DNA of 64,000 bases, taken from assembly GCA_046726375.1 (NCBI GenBank), contig JBKPAJ010000181.1, positions 6,163 to 70,162 of the forward strand. Reading direction: 5' to 3'. The stretch comes from DASPWV01 sp046726375. GTDB taxonomy: Bacteria; Acidobacteriota; Vicinamibacteria; Vicinamibacterales; UBA2999. Below the pieces are notes generated by a model, which did no database searches, was not told the origin of the DNA, and saw only the letters and a list, made by a program, of their open reading frames with translations. The translations under genes and the position numbers were made by a program. Positions 26,541-34,804 of the stretch are shown here, piece after piece. Each line of letters starts with the position of its first letter. Positions within the stretch are counted from its first letter, which is position 1.

Positions 26541-26546
26541 TAGAAT
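26541..26546 (+). promoter_or_regulatory. TAGAAT -10-like hexamer before glutamine synthetase
   Basis: TAGAAT is 7 nt before the GTG start at 26554, and no ribosome-binding site lies in the interval. It suggests a leaderless transcript beginning at or next to the start codon. Confidence 0.45.
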
Positions 26547-26553
26547 CGTTCCC

Positions 26554-27882
26554 GTGGCAGACCGAAAGGCGGCGATTCTCGAACGGGCCGACAAAGAGCG
26601 CGTCAAGTTCCTGCGGCTTCAATTCACCGACATTCTGGGTGTGATCAAGAACGTCGAGGTGCCGGACCGGCAGTTTACCGACGCGCTCGACGGCCGCATC
26701 ATGTTCGATGGCTCTTCGATCGAGGGCTTCGTCCGGATCGAGGAGTCGGACATGTATCTGAAGCCCGACCTGGCGACCTTTCAGGTCTTTCCGTGGACCG
26801 ATCCCAGCGGCGCCCGGGTAGGCCGAATCATCTGCGATATCGCGAATCCGGACGGGACACCCTTTGCCGGCTGTCCTCGTACCACACTCAAAAACGTCAT
26901 TCAGCTCGCCGCCGATCGCGGTTTCACCATGAAGGCCGGACCTGAAGCGGAGTTCTTTCTGTTTCAGCGGCGTGAGGGGAAGCCCACGACCGAGACGCAC
27001 GACGCCGCCGGCTACTTCGACCTCGCGCCGGTCGATCTCGGCGAAGACGTGCGGCGCGAGATCGTGCTCGCGCTCGAGCAGATGGGATTTCACGTCGAAG
27101 CCGCGCATCACGAAGTCGCGCCCGGACAACACGAAATCGATTTCGGCTACGACGATGTGCTCGCAACCGCCGACAACGTGAGCACCTTTCGTTTCGTCGT
27201 GAAAAACGTTGCGTTGCGCAACGAGCTGCACGCGACGTTTATGCCCAAACCTGTGTTCGGCCTGAACGGGTCAGGCATGCACACGCACCAGTCGCTCTTT
27301 CGCGGAACAGCGAACGCGTTCTATGCAGAGAAGGGCCAGTGGCAGTTGAGCGACACCTGCCTTTACTACATCGGCGGATTGCTGGAGCATGCGAAAGGGT
27401 TCTGCGCGATCACGAACCCGCTGGTGAATTCGTATAAGCGTCTCGTGCCTGGTTACGAAGCGCCGACGGCGATCGCGTGGTCGGAAAAAAATCGCAGCCC
27501 GCTCGTGCGCGTGCCGGCGACGCGCGGCACCGGCACACGCATCGAGCTGCGCATGCCGGATCCGTCCTGCAACCCGTACCTGGCCCTTTCCGTGATGCTG
27601 CGGGCCGGACTCGACGGTATCGATCGCAAAGTCGATCCTGGTCCGCCCGTCAACAAGAACATCTACAAGATGAGCCACCGCGAGCGGCGGCACTTGCGCA
27701 TCGACGATCTGCCCGCAAGTCTCAGCGAAGCGCTCGATCAGCTGGAGAAGGACGATCTCATCAAGGAAACGCTTGGCGAGCACATCGTTCAGCATTTCCT
27801 CGAGGCCAAGCGCGAAGAGTGGGACGAGTACATCCGGCACGTGTCGTTCTGGGAGATGGAGCGTTACCTGCGGGTGTATTGA
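26554..27882 (+). CDS. glnA: type I glutamine synthetase
   Basis: A 442-residue GSI enzyme, ATP-dependent amidation of glutamate by ammonia. Visible motifs: FDGSSIEGFVRIEESDMYL near the N-terminus, EAEFFLF, NGSGMHTHQSLF, NSYKRLVPGYEAP and RIELRMPDPSCNPYLALSVML. The length (about 440) and the absence of the roughly 25-residue insertion place it in the GSI-alpha (Gram-positive/thermophile-like) group, which lacks the adenylylation tyrosine, so feedback control rather than GlnE is expected. No glnB or ntr gene is next to it. The leader contains copy B of the dispersed element. Confidence 0.95.
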   Translation: MADRKAAILERADKERVKFLRLQFTDILGVIKNVEVPDRQFTDALDGRIMFDGSSIEGFVRIEESDMYLKPDLATFQVFPWTDPSGARVGRIICDIANPDGTPFAGCPRTTLKNVIQLAADRGFTMKAGPEAEFFLFQRREGKPTTETHDAAGYFDLAPVDLGEDVRREIVLALEQMGFHVEAAHHEVAPGQHEIDFGYDDVLATADNVSTFRFVVKNVALRNELHATFMPKPVFGLNGSGMHTHQSLFRGTANAFYAEKGQWQLSDTCLYYIGGLLEHAKGFCAITNPLVNSYKRLVPGYEAPTAIAWSEKNRSPLVRVPATRGTGTRIELRMPDPSCNPYLALSVMLRAGLDGIDRKVDPGPPVNKNIYKMSHRERRHLRIDDLPASLSEALDQLEKDDLIKETLGEHIVQHFLEAKREEWDEYIRHVSFWEMERYLRVY

Positions 27883-28161
27883 GGCTGTCGTCGCGCGACT
27901 CGCGGCCGGAGGACACGCGCCGTCATCGCGAAAGGGCGGCGCCTCCGACGACCAGCCGCGTATCGCGATTTTCCGGCCAACTTTCTGTAGATCCCGAAGT
28001 GGCACGGCTGTTGAAGTCTGCCATGGCGGCCGCGACGGGCTCACCGGGGTGCGCAAACTTCAGGCAGGCGCTGGCATCGCCGCATCCCGGCCGCAAGCTT
28101 CACGAGTCCCGTCGCGTCCTTCGAGTTTTGGCGCTGCTTCGAGGCGCCGGGAGCTGAACAC
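27883..28161. other. 279-bp intergenic region without a gene
   Basis: No convincing reading frame is seen between glutamine synthetase and the OB-fold lipoprotein. It contains one sigma-54-like sequence (28000-28015) and otherwise ordinary GC-rich sequence. No terminator hairpin with a T run follows glnA. Confidence 0.5.
28000..28015 (+). promoter_or_regulatory. possible sigma-54 promoter
   Basis: TGGCACGGCTGTTGAA matches the sigma-54 consensus TGGCAC-N5-TTGCW at every conserved base except the -12 C, which is A here. It points towards the lipoprotein gene at 28162 (about 147 bp on). An NtrC-type activator is encoded at 42708. The missing -12 C makes activity doubtful. Confidence 0.3.
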
Positions 28162-28521
28162 ATGGTGCCGCGTCTTTCTCGTCGGCTCATCGTCGCGATC
28201 GGATTTGCGGTCATCGTCACCGGCTGCGCAAGCGGCGCATCGGTTGCCCAGGTCAAAACCAATCCCGGCCGCTATGTCGATAAGAACGTCACTGTTCGCG
28301 GCACGGTCACCTCATCCTGGGGCATCCCCCTCGTACCGTTCAAGATGTATCAGGTGGACGATGGGACGGGCGAAATCCTGGTGCTGTCGCAGCACGACCG
28401 CGTGCCGTCGACAGGCGCGCGCGTGAAGGTCACCGGGAAGGTGGGCGAATTCGCCATGTTCGGCGGGCGATCCATCGGACTGCACCTCAAAGAGGGCGAC
28501 CTCGACTTCGACGGACGATAA
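28162..28521 (+). CDS. small OB-fold lipoprotein
   Basis: A 119-residue exported protein. A signal peptide with lipobox VTGC (Cys at about residue 22) is followed by one compact beta-barrel: YVDKNVTVRGTVTSSWGIP, YQVDDGTGEILVLSQ and GARVKVTGKVGEFAMFGG are the typical strands of an OB-fold of the tRNA-anti/BOF type. Such periplasmic OB proteins bind small ligands or proteins, and no function is assigned here. A strong terminator follows at 28588. The name is by fold only. Confidence 0.72.
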   Translation: MVPRLSRRLIVAIGFAVIVTGCASGASVAQVKTNPGRYVDKNVTVRGTVTSSWGIPLVPFKMYQVDDGTGEILVLSQHDRVPSTGARVKVTGKVGEFAMFGGRSIGLHLKEGDLDFDGR

Positions 28522-28587
28522 AGACGACGCCCACAGGGCTGTCTCCTCCTTTCAAGAGTCTTGGACGCGTATCGCGTCGAGACCGCC

Positions 28588-28619
28588 AGGCCGCGACTGA
28601 CCATCGCGGCCTCTTTTTT
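28588..28619 (+). terminator. strong intrinsic terminator
   Basis: AGGCCGCGA (28588-28596) pairs perfectly with TCGCGGCCT (28604-28612) around a 7-nt loop, followed after C by six Ts (28614-28619). It ends the lipoprotein unit before atpB. Confidence 0.88.
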
Positions 28620-28690
28620 GCCCTTTTCAAGCGTTTTTAGCCGTAAGCAGCCGGTTTCGCCGGCGGAGTCCGTGAGCTTGTGAAATAAGG

Positions 28691-28696
28691 TACAAT
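28691..28696 (+). promoter_or_regulatory. TACAAT -10 hexamer before atpB
   Basis: TACAAT (one base from TATAAT) ends 8 nt before the GTG of atpB and no Shine-Dalgarno is present, suggesting a leaderless atpB mRNA. No clear -35 box is seen 17 bp upstream. Confidence 0.5.
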
Positions 28697-28704
28697 GTCC
28701 GCTC

Positions 28705-29421
28705 GTGGAGCAACTGGAACATCCGTCCCCGCTCGTCGATGCGGTCAACGCCCTCGTCGCCCCGCTCGGCATTCACGTGCCGAACTATCTGGTCTTCTGC
28801 GCGCTGATTACGCTCATCGTCCTCGCCGTTGCTCTCTTTATCCGCACCAGGCTGAGCGTCGATAACCCGGGCACGTTTCAGATCGTTCTCGAAGACATCA
28901 CGACGTTCATCTTGGCGCAGCTCGAAAACGTTATCGGACCCGGTAAGGGGCGCCGCTACATGGCGCTTTGCGGCGGCATTTTCATTTTCATTTTGATCGG
29001 CAACTTGATGGGACAGGTGCCGGGTTTCGGCGCGCCAACCAGCAACATCAACGTGCCGTTCGCCTGCGCGATCACGGTGTGGCTGTATTACCACTGGCAA
29101 GGAATTCGGACGCAAGGTCCCATCGCCTACGTGCTGCACTTTGCGTTTCCACCGGGCGTGCCGAAGCTCATGGCGCCGCTAATGCTGCCGATCGAGTTAA
29201 TCAGCCATTTCTCGCGCGTGCTGTCGCTCACGCTCCGTCTCTTCGGCAACATCTTCGGCGAGCACCTGGTTGTGCTGATCATCGGCAGCCTCGTGCCGCT
29301 GATCGCACCGATCCCGATTCAGATGCTTGGCTTGATCGTAGGCCCGCTCCAGGCGTTCATTTTCATGACGCTCACGGCGATCTATTTGAGTGCGGCCACG
29401 GCGGTGGAAGAACACCACTAA
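28705..29421 (+). CDS. atpB: F-type ATP synthase subunit a
   Basis: A 238-residue membrane subunit of the Fo proton channel with five to six TMs. The essential Arg is in SLTLRLFGNIFGEHLVV. The FAFPPGVPKLMAPLMLPIELISHFSRVLS block is characteristic of the family, as is the C-terminal GLIVGPLQAFIFMTLTAIYLS. It sits alone: the genes for b, delta, alpha, gamma, beta and epsilon are at 58.7-64 kb on the other strand, and no subunit c gene follows. It has its own -10 sequence and lies between a terminator and a convergent gene. Confidence 0.95.
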   Translation: MEQLEHPSPLVDAVNALVAPLGIHVPNYLVFCALITLIVLAVALFIRTRLSVDNPGTFQIVLEDITTFILAQLENVIGPGKGRRYMALCGGIFIFILIGNLMGQVPGFGAPTSNINVPFACAITVWLYYHWQGIRTQGPIAYVLHFAFPPGVPKLMAPLMLPIELISHFSRVLSLTLRLFGNIFGEHLVVLIIGSLVPLIAPIPIQMLGLIVGPLQAFIFMTLTAIYLSAATAVEEHH

Positions 29422-29447
29422 TCTGCAGATTTGCAGGCGGCAAGTAC

Positions 29448-29500
29448 GCGAGCGATTGCGCTCGCTTGCACGTGAGCAGGTGCGGGCCTAAAAGGCCCGC
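29448..29500. terminator. two hairpins in the atpB / GAF-PP2C convergent gap
   Basis: GCGAGCG (29448-29454) pairs with CGCTCGC (29459-29465) around a 4-nt loop. GCGGGCCT (29482-29489) pairs with AGGCCCGC (29493-29500) around AAA. They lie between convergent stops (29421 and 29503) and could act on both strands. Neither has a proper T run. Confidence 0.5.
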
Positions 29501-29502
29501 CG

Positions 29503-31281
29503 CTACGTGATGCGGACGACCACAACCGTTTGATCGTCCGTTTGCTCCGTTTCGCCCCGGAACGCCTGCATGGCGCCGAACACGGCGCTCACAATTTCCC
29601 TCGCTGGCTTGTCCCGGTTCTCTCTCACCGCTTTGATGATGCCTTCGGCGCCAAACTCCTGGCCGGCGGCATTCCAGGTTTCGAAGATTCCATCAGAACA
29701 GAAGACGAATAGATCATCGGTCTGGAGATCGAACGACACCTCGTCATAAGTGGAGCTGCCGAAGGAGCCGAGCGGGAGCCCGGGTAGATCGATCTGCGCA
29801 ACGCTGTCACCGGACGCGCGAATCGGATACGGCAGGCCGGAGTTGCTCATCGTCACTTGCCGCCGTTTCAAATCGAACAGCGCATAGCAGAGCGTGCAGT
29901 AATACTCTTCGAGCTGACGTTCGTGCATGATGCGATTGATCGAATCCAGCACCGCCGCCGGACTGCTCCGCTCCGGCGCGAACCTGCGGCGGAAGGTGCG
30001 CCCGCGAACCACTTCGCCGACGAACGCGCCGTAGAGTGCCGCCGGCACGCCCTTGCCCGAGACATCGCCAACGGCCACTGCCAGCGTGTTGGGCTCCGGC
30101 GAGAGGAACTCGTACACATCGCCGCCGAGTTCGCGGGCCGGGTCGAAGTGCCATGCGACGTCGACGCCCCTCAGTTTGGCCGGGAGCTCGCGCGGTAGAA
30201 GCGCCATCTGCACGCGCTGCGCAAATCGCACCTCCTTCTCGAGCCGGAGCTCGTTGTCGCGGAGCGCTTCGTAGAGTCTTGCGTTCTCAATCGCGACGGC
30301 CGCCTGCGATGCGAGCAGCGTGAGCAGCTCCACGTGCTTTTTGCTGAACGCGTCGAGCTCGGGGCTTTCCAGGTCGAAGACACCGATGCAACGATCTTTC
30401 AGCAGCAGCGGAATCGCAAGCTCGGAGCGCACGTCGCTGACCGCGTTGATATAGCGCGAGTCGGTTGACACATCGGGAACGAGCACCGGCTGCTTGTGCA
30501 GCGCGGCATATCCGACCAGGCCTTCGCCCAATTTCACGGGCGCTAACGCTTTGGCATCGCCGTAGCTGATTGCGATCTTCATTTCGAGCATTTCGGTTTG
30601 CTCGTTCAGAAGCGCGATACCGAAAGTGCGGTAGGCGATTAAGCGCTTCACCAGATGCGCGACGCGTGTGAGCAGCTCGTCGAGATTGAGAATGGCGCTC
30701 ATCTCCCGACCGATTTCTGCCAGCGTCTCGAGCGTCTCGGCGTACTCACGCTCCGACTCGAAGAGCCGGGCGTTGACGATCGCCTGTGCGATGTGCGCGG
30801 CAAATTGGCGTAGAATCGCTTCGTCGCGCTCGCTGAACGCGTCCTTCTGATCCGACAGCAGATTGATGGCGCCCAGCACCTTGCCTTTGTGCCGCAGCGG
30901 CACCGCCAAGTCGGATTCGATCCCCGGAACCACACCGATGTAGCGCGCGTCGGCGTTGACGTCGTTCACGAGGATCGGCCGCTGCTCGGCCACGGCAATG
31001 CCCACAAGGCCTTGCCCGGCCTTGAGGCTGAAGTTGTCGACGATCTCCTGCGGATAGCCCACGGCATAAGCGATGCGCAAGTCGCCGCGGCGCTCGTCGA
31101 GCAAATAGACGGCAAACACCGTGAACGGCGTGAGCCGCGCGATCAGCTGTGGAATTTTTTCGAGAAGCTCGTTGAGTTCGAGGACGGAGGTGACCTCGCG
31201 GCCCAGCTCGAACAGCGTCGCCAGCAACTCGGTGTCGGAGACCTGGTTGCTGGCGGCGCGAAGGGCGGCGGAATCGCTCAT
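29503..31281 (-). CDS. GAF-GAF-PP2C (SpoIIE-type) signalling phosphatase
   Basis: A 592-residue cytosolic protein. GAF1 lies at about 35-170 and GAF2 at about 200-340, each with the family's LRIAYAVGYPQEI / SDLAVPLRHKGKVLGAINL pattern. Then come a helical linker and a PP2C/SpoIIE domain (about 375-590) with GGDVYEF, GDVSGKGVPAALYG, FCSDGIFETWNAAG and DDQTVVVV. It probably dephosphorylates an anti-anti-sigma partner in response to ligand binding by the GAF domains. Its ATG overlaps the stop of the S9 peptidase gene by 4 nt (ATGA), so the two are translationally coupled. The partner switch is not nearby. Confidence 0.9.
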   Translation of the reverse strand: MSDSAALRAASNQVSDTELLATLFELGREVTSVLELNELLEKIPQLIARLTPFTVFAVYLLDERRGDLRIAYAVGYPQEIVDNFSLKAGQGLVGIAVAEQRPILVNDVNADARYIGVVPGIESDLAVPLRHKGKVLGAINLLSDQKDAFSERDEAILRQFAAHIAQAIVNARLFESEREYAETLETLAEIGREMSAILNLDELLTRVAHLVKRLIAYRTFGIALLNEQTEMLEMKIAISYGDAKALAPVKLGEGLVGYAALHKQPVLVPDVSTDSRYINAVSDVRSELAIPLLLKDRCIGVFDLESPELDAFSKKHVELLTLLASQAAVAIENARLYEALRDNELRLEKEVRFAQRVQMALLPRELPAKLRGVDVAWHFDPARELGGDVYEFLSPEPNTLAVAVGDVSGKGVPAALYGAFVGEVVRGRTFRRRFAPERSSPAAVLDSINRIMHERQLEEYYCTLCYALFDLKRRQVTMSNSGLPYPIRASGDSVAQIDLPGLPLGSFGSSTYDEVSFDLQTDDLFVFCSDGIFETWNAAGQEFGAEGIIKAVRENRDKPAREIVSAVFGAMQAFRGETEQTDDQTVVVVRIT

Positions 31282-33326
31282 TGTTTCTCTAAAGATGTCG
31301 TCGTCCTGCGCTCGCCGAGTGTGTACCGTGTGATCCAGTCCTGGATGCGCGTGAGGCGATCCTTCACGTGGTAATACTCGGAAATCCCGTGCCCCTCTCG
31401 CGGATAGAACACGAGTTCCACCGTTTTGCCGCGATCTTTCAGACCGCGAAACAGCTCGTAGGCTTGCCCGGTGGGGACGCGCTCATCGTTGCCGCCGTGC
31501 AGGATCAACGTCGGCGTGGTGACGTTGTCGATGAAGGTCATCGCCGATCGAGCGTTGTAGAGCGCGAGCCTGGTTTTGCCGGGGATGCCACCGAAATACG
31601 TCGTGATCACGTTGGGAATATCGTTGGTGCCGTACATGCTGAGCATGTTGGTGAGGCCCGCGCCGACCATGGCGGCCTTGAAGCGGTTGGTCTGCGTGAT
31701 CACCCAGGCGGTCATGTAGCCGCCGTAGCTCCAGCCGATATGTGCGAGGCGCTCGGGATCCGCGATGCCGCGTGCGATCATCGCATCGACGCCGGTCATG
31801 ATGTCGCGATAATCGCCGCCACCCCAGTCGTTGATGTTGGCTTGCAGGAACTTCTCGCCGTAGTTGGTCGAGCCGCGCGGGTTCGGATAGAGCACCGCCC
31901 ATCCCTGACCGGCCCAGAGCTGCCCGCCTTCGAGTCCACCAACGCGGTAGTTGTTCACGTACGCACCCGACGGTCCGCCGTGCGCAACCACGAGCATGGG
32001 ATACCGCTTACCGCCCTGAAAGCCAACCGGCTTCAGAAGGACGCCTTCGACTTCCATGCCGTCGGTGCTCTTCCAGGTCACAACCTCGGTCTCGCCGAGT
32101 GAGAATTCGTTGGCTTGAGGGTTTGTGTCGGTGAGCTTGCGGAAACCTGCGAAGCTGCTATCCGCGACGTAGACCTCCGCCGGCTGGGACGGCGAATCCA
32201 CCGTAAGCCCCACGACCCGGCCGTCCTTGCTGCGCGAGCCCAGTTGCAGCGTTTTTTGCTGCGTCAGCTGCGAGTACTTGCCCGTGGCGAGATCGTAGCG
32301 GAACACGTCGGTGTAGGTGCGTTTGCCGGCCGTAAACACGATGCTCCTGCCGTCCGGCGACCAACGCGGCGCATTCGCATCGAGATCGAATTCGCGGCTG
32401 CTGGCATCTTTCAACGCCTTCGTGGCCACGTCATAAATCATCAGATGGCTGATGTTCACACTCGACGGAAGGGTGCCGTCCGGCAGCTGCTTGCCCATGG
32501 CCGGTTCCGAAACAAAGGCGATGCCCGCGCCGTCGGGCGACCATGCCGGTTGCGCGTCCGCTGCCAGATTGGTGCTGACTTTCTCAACCTGCTTGCTGAC
32601 CGTGTCGGCAATGAAAACGTCCACCCGGTAATCGCGCAGCATCGTGGTCACGCCGGCTGCGAACGTCAGTCGCTTGTTGTCCGGCGCCCACGACGGCGCG
32701 CCACGGACGCTCCAGGCATTCCCCTCCGTGACGCGGGTCGCTTCCCTGGATTCGACATCGATCATCCAGATGTGCGTGTATCGGAAATCGTTTTCGAAGA
32801 CGCGCTCGTCATCGCGCTTGCGGACGTCGGCTTCCTCGCTCGAAGAACGCGGATCAATGGTGACATACGCCACTTTGCGGCTGTCGGGTGACCAGGCGTA
32901 CGCGGTGACTGCCTCTTTCGTGTCCGTGAGTCGCCACGGTTCGCCCGCGTCCGCACGCATCACGTAGAGCTGCGCCTTGGGCGCGTCTTCACCAGTGTCT
33001 GCGCCGCGGGCCGCCAGGAAGCTGATGAATCGCCCGTCAGGAGACCATTGCGGTTGTGATTCGCCACGATCGCCGAACGTGATCTGCCGGGAGGCGCCGC
33101 CGGCCAGCGGAACCTTCCAGATGTGCGTACGCGACTCCATCCGCTCCTTGTCGGCTACCCACCCGCGTACCGCGTAGAGGACTTGCGTGCCGTCCGGAGA
33201 CACCATCACCGACGAAACGCCCTTCAGGTTCATGACGTCATCGATGGTGACGGGACGCTTTTGCGCAAACGCCGGGCCATGCAGCACGACGAGGAGAAGC
33301 AACGAGCAGGCGGCGCACCTCGACAT
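31278..33326 (-). CDS. exported S9 family prolyl-oligopeptidase-like peptidase
   Basis: A 682-residue serine peptidase. The start is at 33326, where GGAGG lies 4 nt upstream, followed by a signal peptide ending at about AFAQ. A seven-bladed WD40-like propeller spans about 25-400 (repeats with S/PDG...I/LLY such as SPDGTQVLYA, SPDGRFISFL, SPDSRKVAYV, SPDGRSIVFT). The alpha/beta-hydrolase domain spans about 420-680, with nucleophile S533 in GWSYGGYM, D614 in HGGNDERVP and H646 in REGHGISEYYH. It is an acylaminoacyl-peptidase-like dipeptidase of the envelope. The longer frame upstream of 33326 is shadow. Confidence 0.92.
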   Translation of the reverse strand: MSRCAACSLLLLVVLHGPAFAQKRPVTIDDVMNLKGVSSVMVSPDGTQVLYAVRGWVADKERMESRTHIWKVPLAGGASRQITFGDRGESQPQWSPDGRFISFLAARGADTGEDAPKAQLYVMRADAGEPWRLTDTKEAVTAYAWSPDSRKVAYVTIDPRSSSEEADVRKRDDERVFENDFRYTHIWMIDVESREATRVTEGNAWSVRGAPSWAPDNKRLTFAAGVTTMLRDYRVDVFIADTVSKQVEKVSTNLAADAQPAWSPDGAGIAFVSEPAMGKQLPDGTLPSSVNISHLMIYDVATKALKDASSREFDLDANAPRWSPDGRSIVFTAGKRTYTDVFRYDLATGKYSQLTQQKTLQLGSRSKDGRVVGLTVDSPSQPAEVYVADSSFAGFRKLTDTNPQANEFSLGETEVVTWKSTDGMEVEGVLLKPVGFQGGKRYPMLVVAHGGPSGAYVNNYRVGGLEGGQLWAGQGWAVLYPNPRGSTNYGEKFLQANINDWGGGDYRDIMTGVDAMIARGIADPERLAHIGWSYGGYMTAWVITQTNRFKAAMVGAGLTNMLSMYGTNDIPNVITTYFGGIPGKTRLALYNARSAMTFIDNVTTPTLILHGGNDERVPTGQAYELFRGLKDRGKTVELVFYPREGHGISEYYHVKDRLTRIQDWITRYTLGERRTTTSLEKQ

Positions 33327-33359
33327 AGGACCTCCGGTGGTGGGCTCGAAACTACGAAT

Positions 33360-33365
33360 TATACT
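33360..33365 (+). promoter_or_regulatory. TATACT -10-like hexamer before fabZ
   Basis: TATACT ends 9 nt before the GTG at 33375. The divergent gap is only 48 bp, so it may also overlap the peptidase promoter. Confidence 0.45.
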
Positions 33366-33374
33366 GAACGCCTC

Positions 33375-33836
33375 GTGACCGATTCCTTGAAGTTGCCGCT
33401 CGATTACGCGGCGATCGAGCGGATCCTTCCGCACCGCTATCCGTTCCTGTTGGTCGATCGCATCACCGAGCTCGAGCCCGACAAGCGAATCGTGGGCATC
33501 AAGAACGTGTCGTTCAGCGAACACTACCTGTCGCCAGAACGGCCGGGCGAACGCATGGCGCTGCCGCCGGCGATTCTCACGGAAGCCATAGCGCAAGTCG
33601 GAGCCATTTTGATCCTGTCAAAGCCGGAAAACCGCGATCGCCTGCCGCTGTTCACCGGCATCGAACGCGTGCGCTTTCGCGGCGCGGTTTACCCTGGCGA
33701 TGTCGTGCAAATCGAGGCGCGCGTCAAGCGGCTGCGCAGCCGAATGGGCGTCCTCACCGGCCGCGCCCGGGTCAATGGACGGCTAGTCGCCCACGGCGAG
33801 ATGACGTTCGCATTGGGAACAAAGCCGTCGCAATAA
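33375..33836 (+). CDS. fabZ: FabZ-type 3-hydroxyacyl-ACP dehydratase
   Basis: A 153-residue hot-dog-fold protein. The opening ERILPHRYPFLLVDRI and GIKNVSFSEHYLSP are FabZ landmarks; the catalytic His is in SEHY and the catalytic Glu is in LTEAIAQVGAIL. The usual MPGVL loop before the Glu is replaced by ALPPAIL, so this is a somewhat divergent member. It dehydrates 3-hydroxyacyl-ACP in type II fatty-acid synthesis. It is not in an lpx or fab cluster here; its neighbours are a peptidase and a nuclease. GTG 33375 is chosen because it gives family length. Confidence 0.85.
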   Translation: MTDSLKLPLDYAAIERILPHRYPFLLVDRITELEPDKRIVGIKNVSFSEHYLSPERPGERMALPPAILTEAIAQVGAILILSKPENRDRLPLFTGIERVRFRGAVYPGDVVQIEARVKRLRSRMGVLTGRARVNGRLVAHGEMTFALGTKPSQ

Positions 33837-33845
33837 TCGGCGTCG

Positions 33846-34799
33846 TCACTTTCCCTTGTACAGCACGCGTCCCAATCGTTTGTGCCAGCCTGTGAATTCG
33901 TCGCCCTCGACATCGTCCTGAATCGCTTGTCGCACCTGACTCAGCTTTGAATCCAGTTCGTCGGCGGCGGCAAGAATAAATGCTTCGACTGTCTTCGGCT
34001 CCACCGGCGATCCGCGATCGCGTGATCCGTGATGCGACGCAACCAGGTGCTCGACATGCGCGCGCAGATCTTCCGGAAACCCCGAAATCCCGTTGATCGC
34101 TTCGCGCACCATGATGAGGCCCAGACCGATATGGCCAACCATGTTGCCGTCGCGGCTGTATGAGGCCCCGCCAGGCTCGTAGTTCAGCTCCTGAAGCTTG
34201 CCAATGTCGTGCAGCAGCACACCGGCCAGGACAAGGTCTTCGTTGGCGTCGTAGGCACGCGCCAGATAGCGCCCGATGTCGGCCATCTTGACGACGTGCT
34301 CGAGCAGACCACCGCGATAGGCGTGATGGATCTGCTGCGCCGCGGGCCACTCTCTGAGTTGATGTTCGTGGTCGGCGGTGACGCGGTTCAGCAGCACGCG
34401 GAGATGCGGATCACGGACCGACTGCACGTGCGCGATCAACTCTGCCCACATGTCCTCGATCGATCGCGGCGCCGAAAAGACGCAATCTTCTTGGCGAAAG
34501 CCCTGACGGCGATCCTGCTCGGGATTGACGCGCCGAACATGCGACACGTTCAGTTGTAACTGACCGTGAAAGAGCACTGTTCGGGCTTCGACGCGCACGA
34601 ACTCGCCGGCCTCGAATTCCTCGTTGAAGCGCTCGACGGCGTCGAGCACCTTCGCCTCGATTCGGCCGGTCGAATCCTGCAGCGTGAAGAGGAGCAGCTC
34701 GCCGCTGCGAACCGGGCGACGCTCTTTGAACGTGCAGAGAAAATAACCCCAGCCCTCAGCTTCTGCTGACAGGTCGCTGATGCGCGGCAGTCGATTCAA
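33846..34799 (-). CDS. YhaM-like 3'-5' exoribonuclease (OB-fold plus HD domain)
   Basis: A 317-residue protein by choosing TTG 34799, 5 nt after the stop of the upstream transporter gene and matching the length of Bacillus YhaM (about 314). The N-terminal OB-fold (about 20-105) contains YFLCTFKERR and GRIEAKVLDAV. The HD domain has the metal ligands H in AYRGGLLEHV and HD in LAGVLLHDIGKLQ, then HLVASHHGS (about residues 150-280). It is predicted to degrade single-stranded RNA from the 3' end. The larger frame upstream covers the transporter gene and is shadow. Confidence 0.82.
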   Translation of the reverse strand: MNRLPRISDLSAEAEGWGYFLCTFKERRPVRSGELLLFTLQDSTGRIEAKVLDAVERFNEEFEAGEFVRVEARTVLFHGQLQLNVSHVRRVNPEQDRRQGFRQEDCVFSAPRSIEDMWAELIAHVQSVRDPHLRVLLNRVTADHEHQLREWPAAQQIHHAYRGGLLEHVVKMADIGRYLARAYDANEDLVLAGVLLHDIGKLQELNYEPGGASYSRDGNMVGHIGLGLIMVREAINGISGFPEDLRAHVEHLVASHHGSRDRGSPVEPKTVEAFILAAADELDSKLSQVRQAIQDDVEGDEFTGWHKRLGRVLYKGK

Positions 34800-34804
34800 C
34801 GTGC

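Noticed and set aside
27477..28157. Open frames covering the 3' end of glnA and the following gap
   Set aside because: Overlap glnA in another frame and show no domain in the gap part; codon pattern is shadow-like.
33327..33596. Upstream extension of the S9 peptidase frame
   Set aside because: Overlaps fabZ; the ATG at 33326 has GGAGG and begins a signal peptide.
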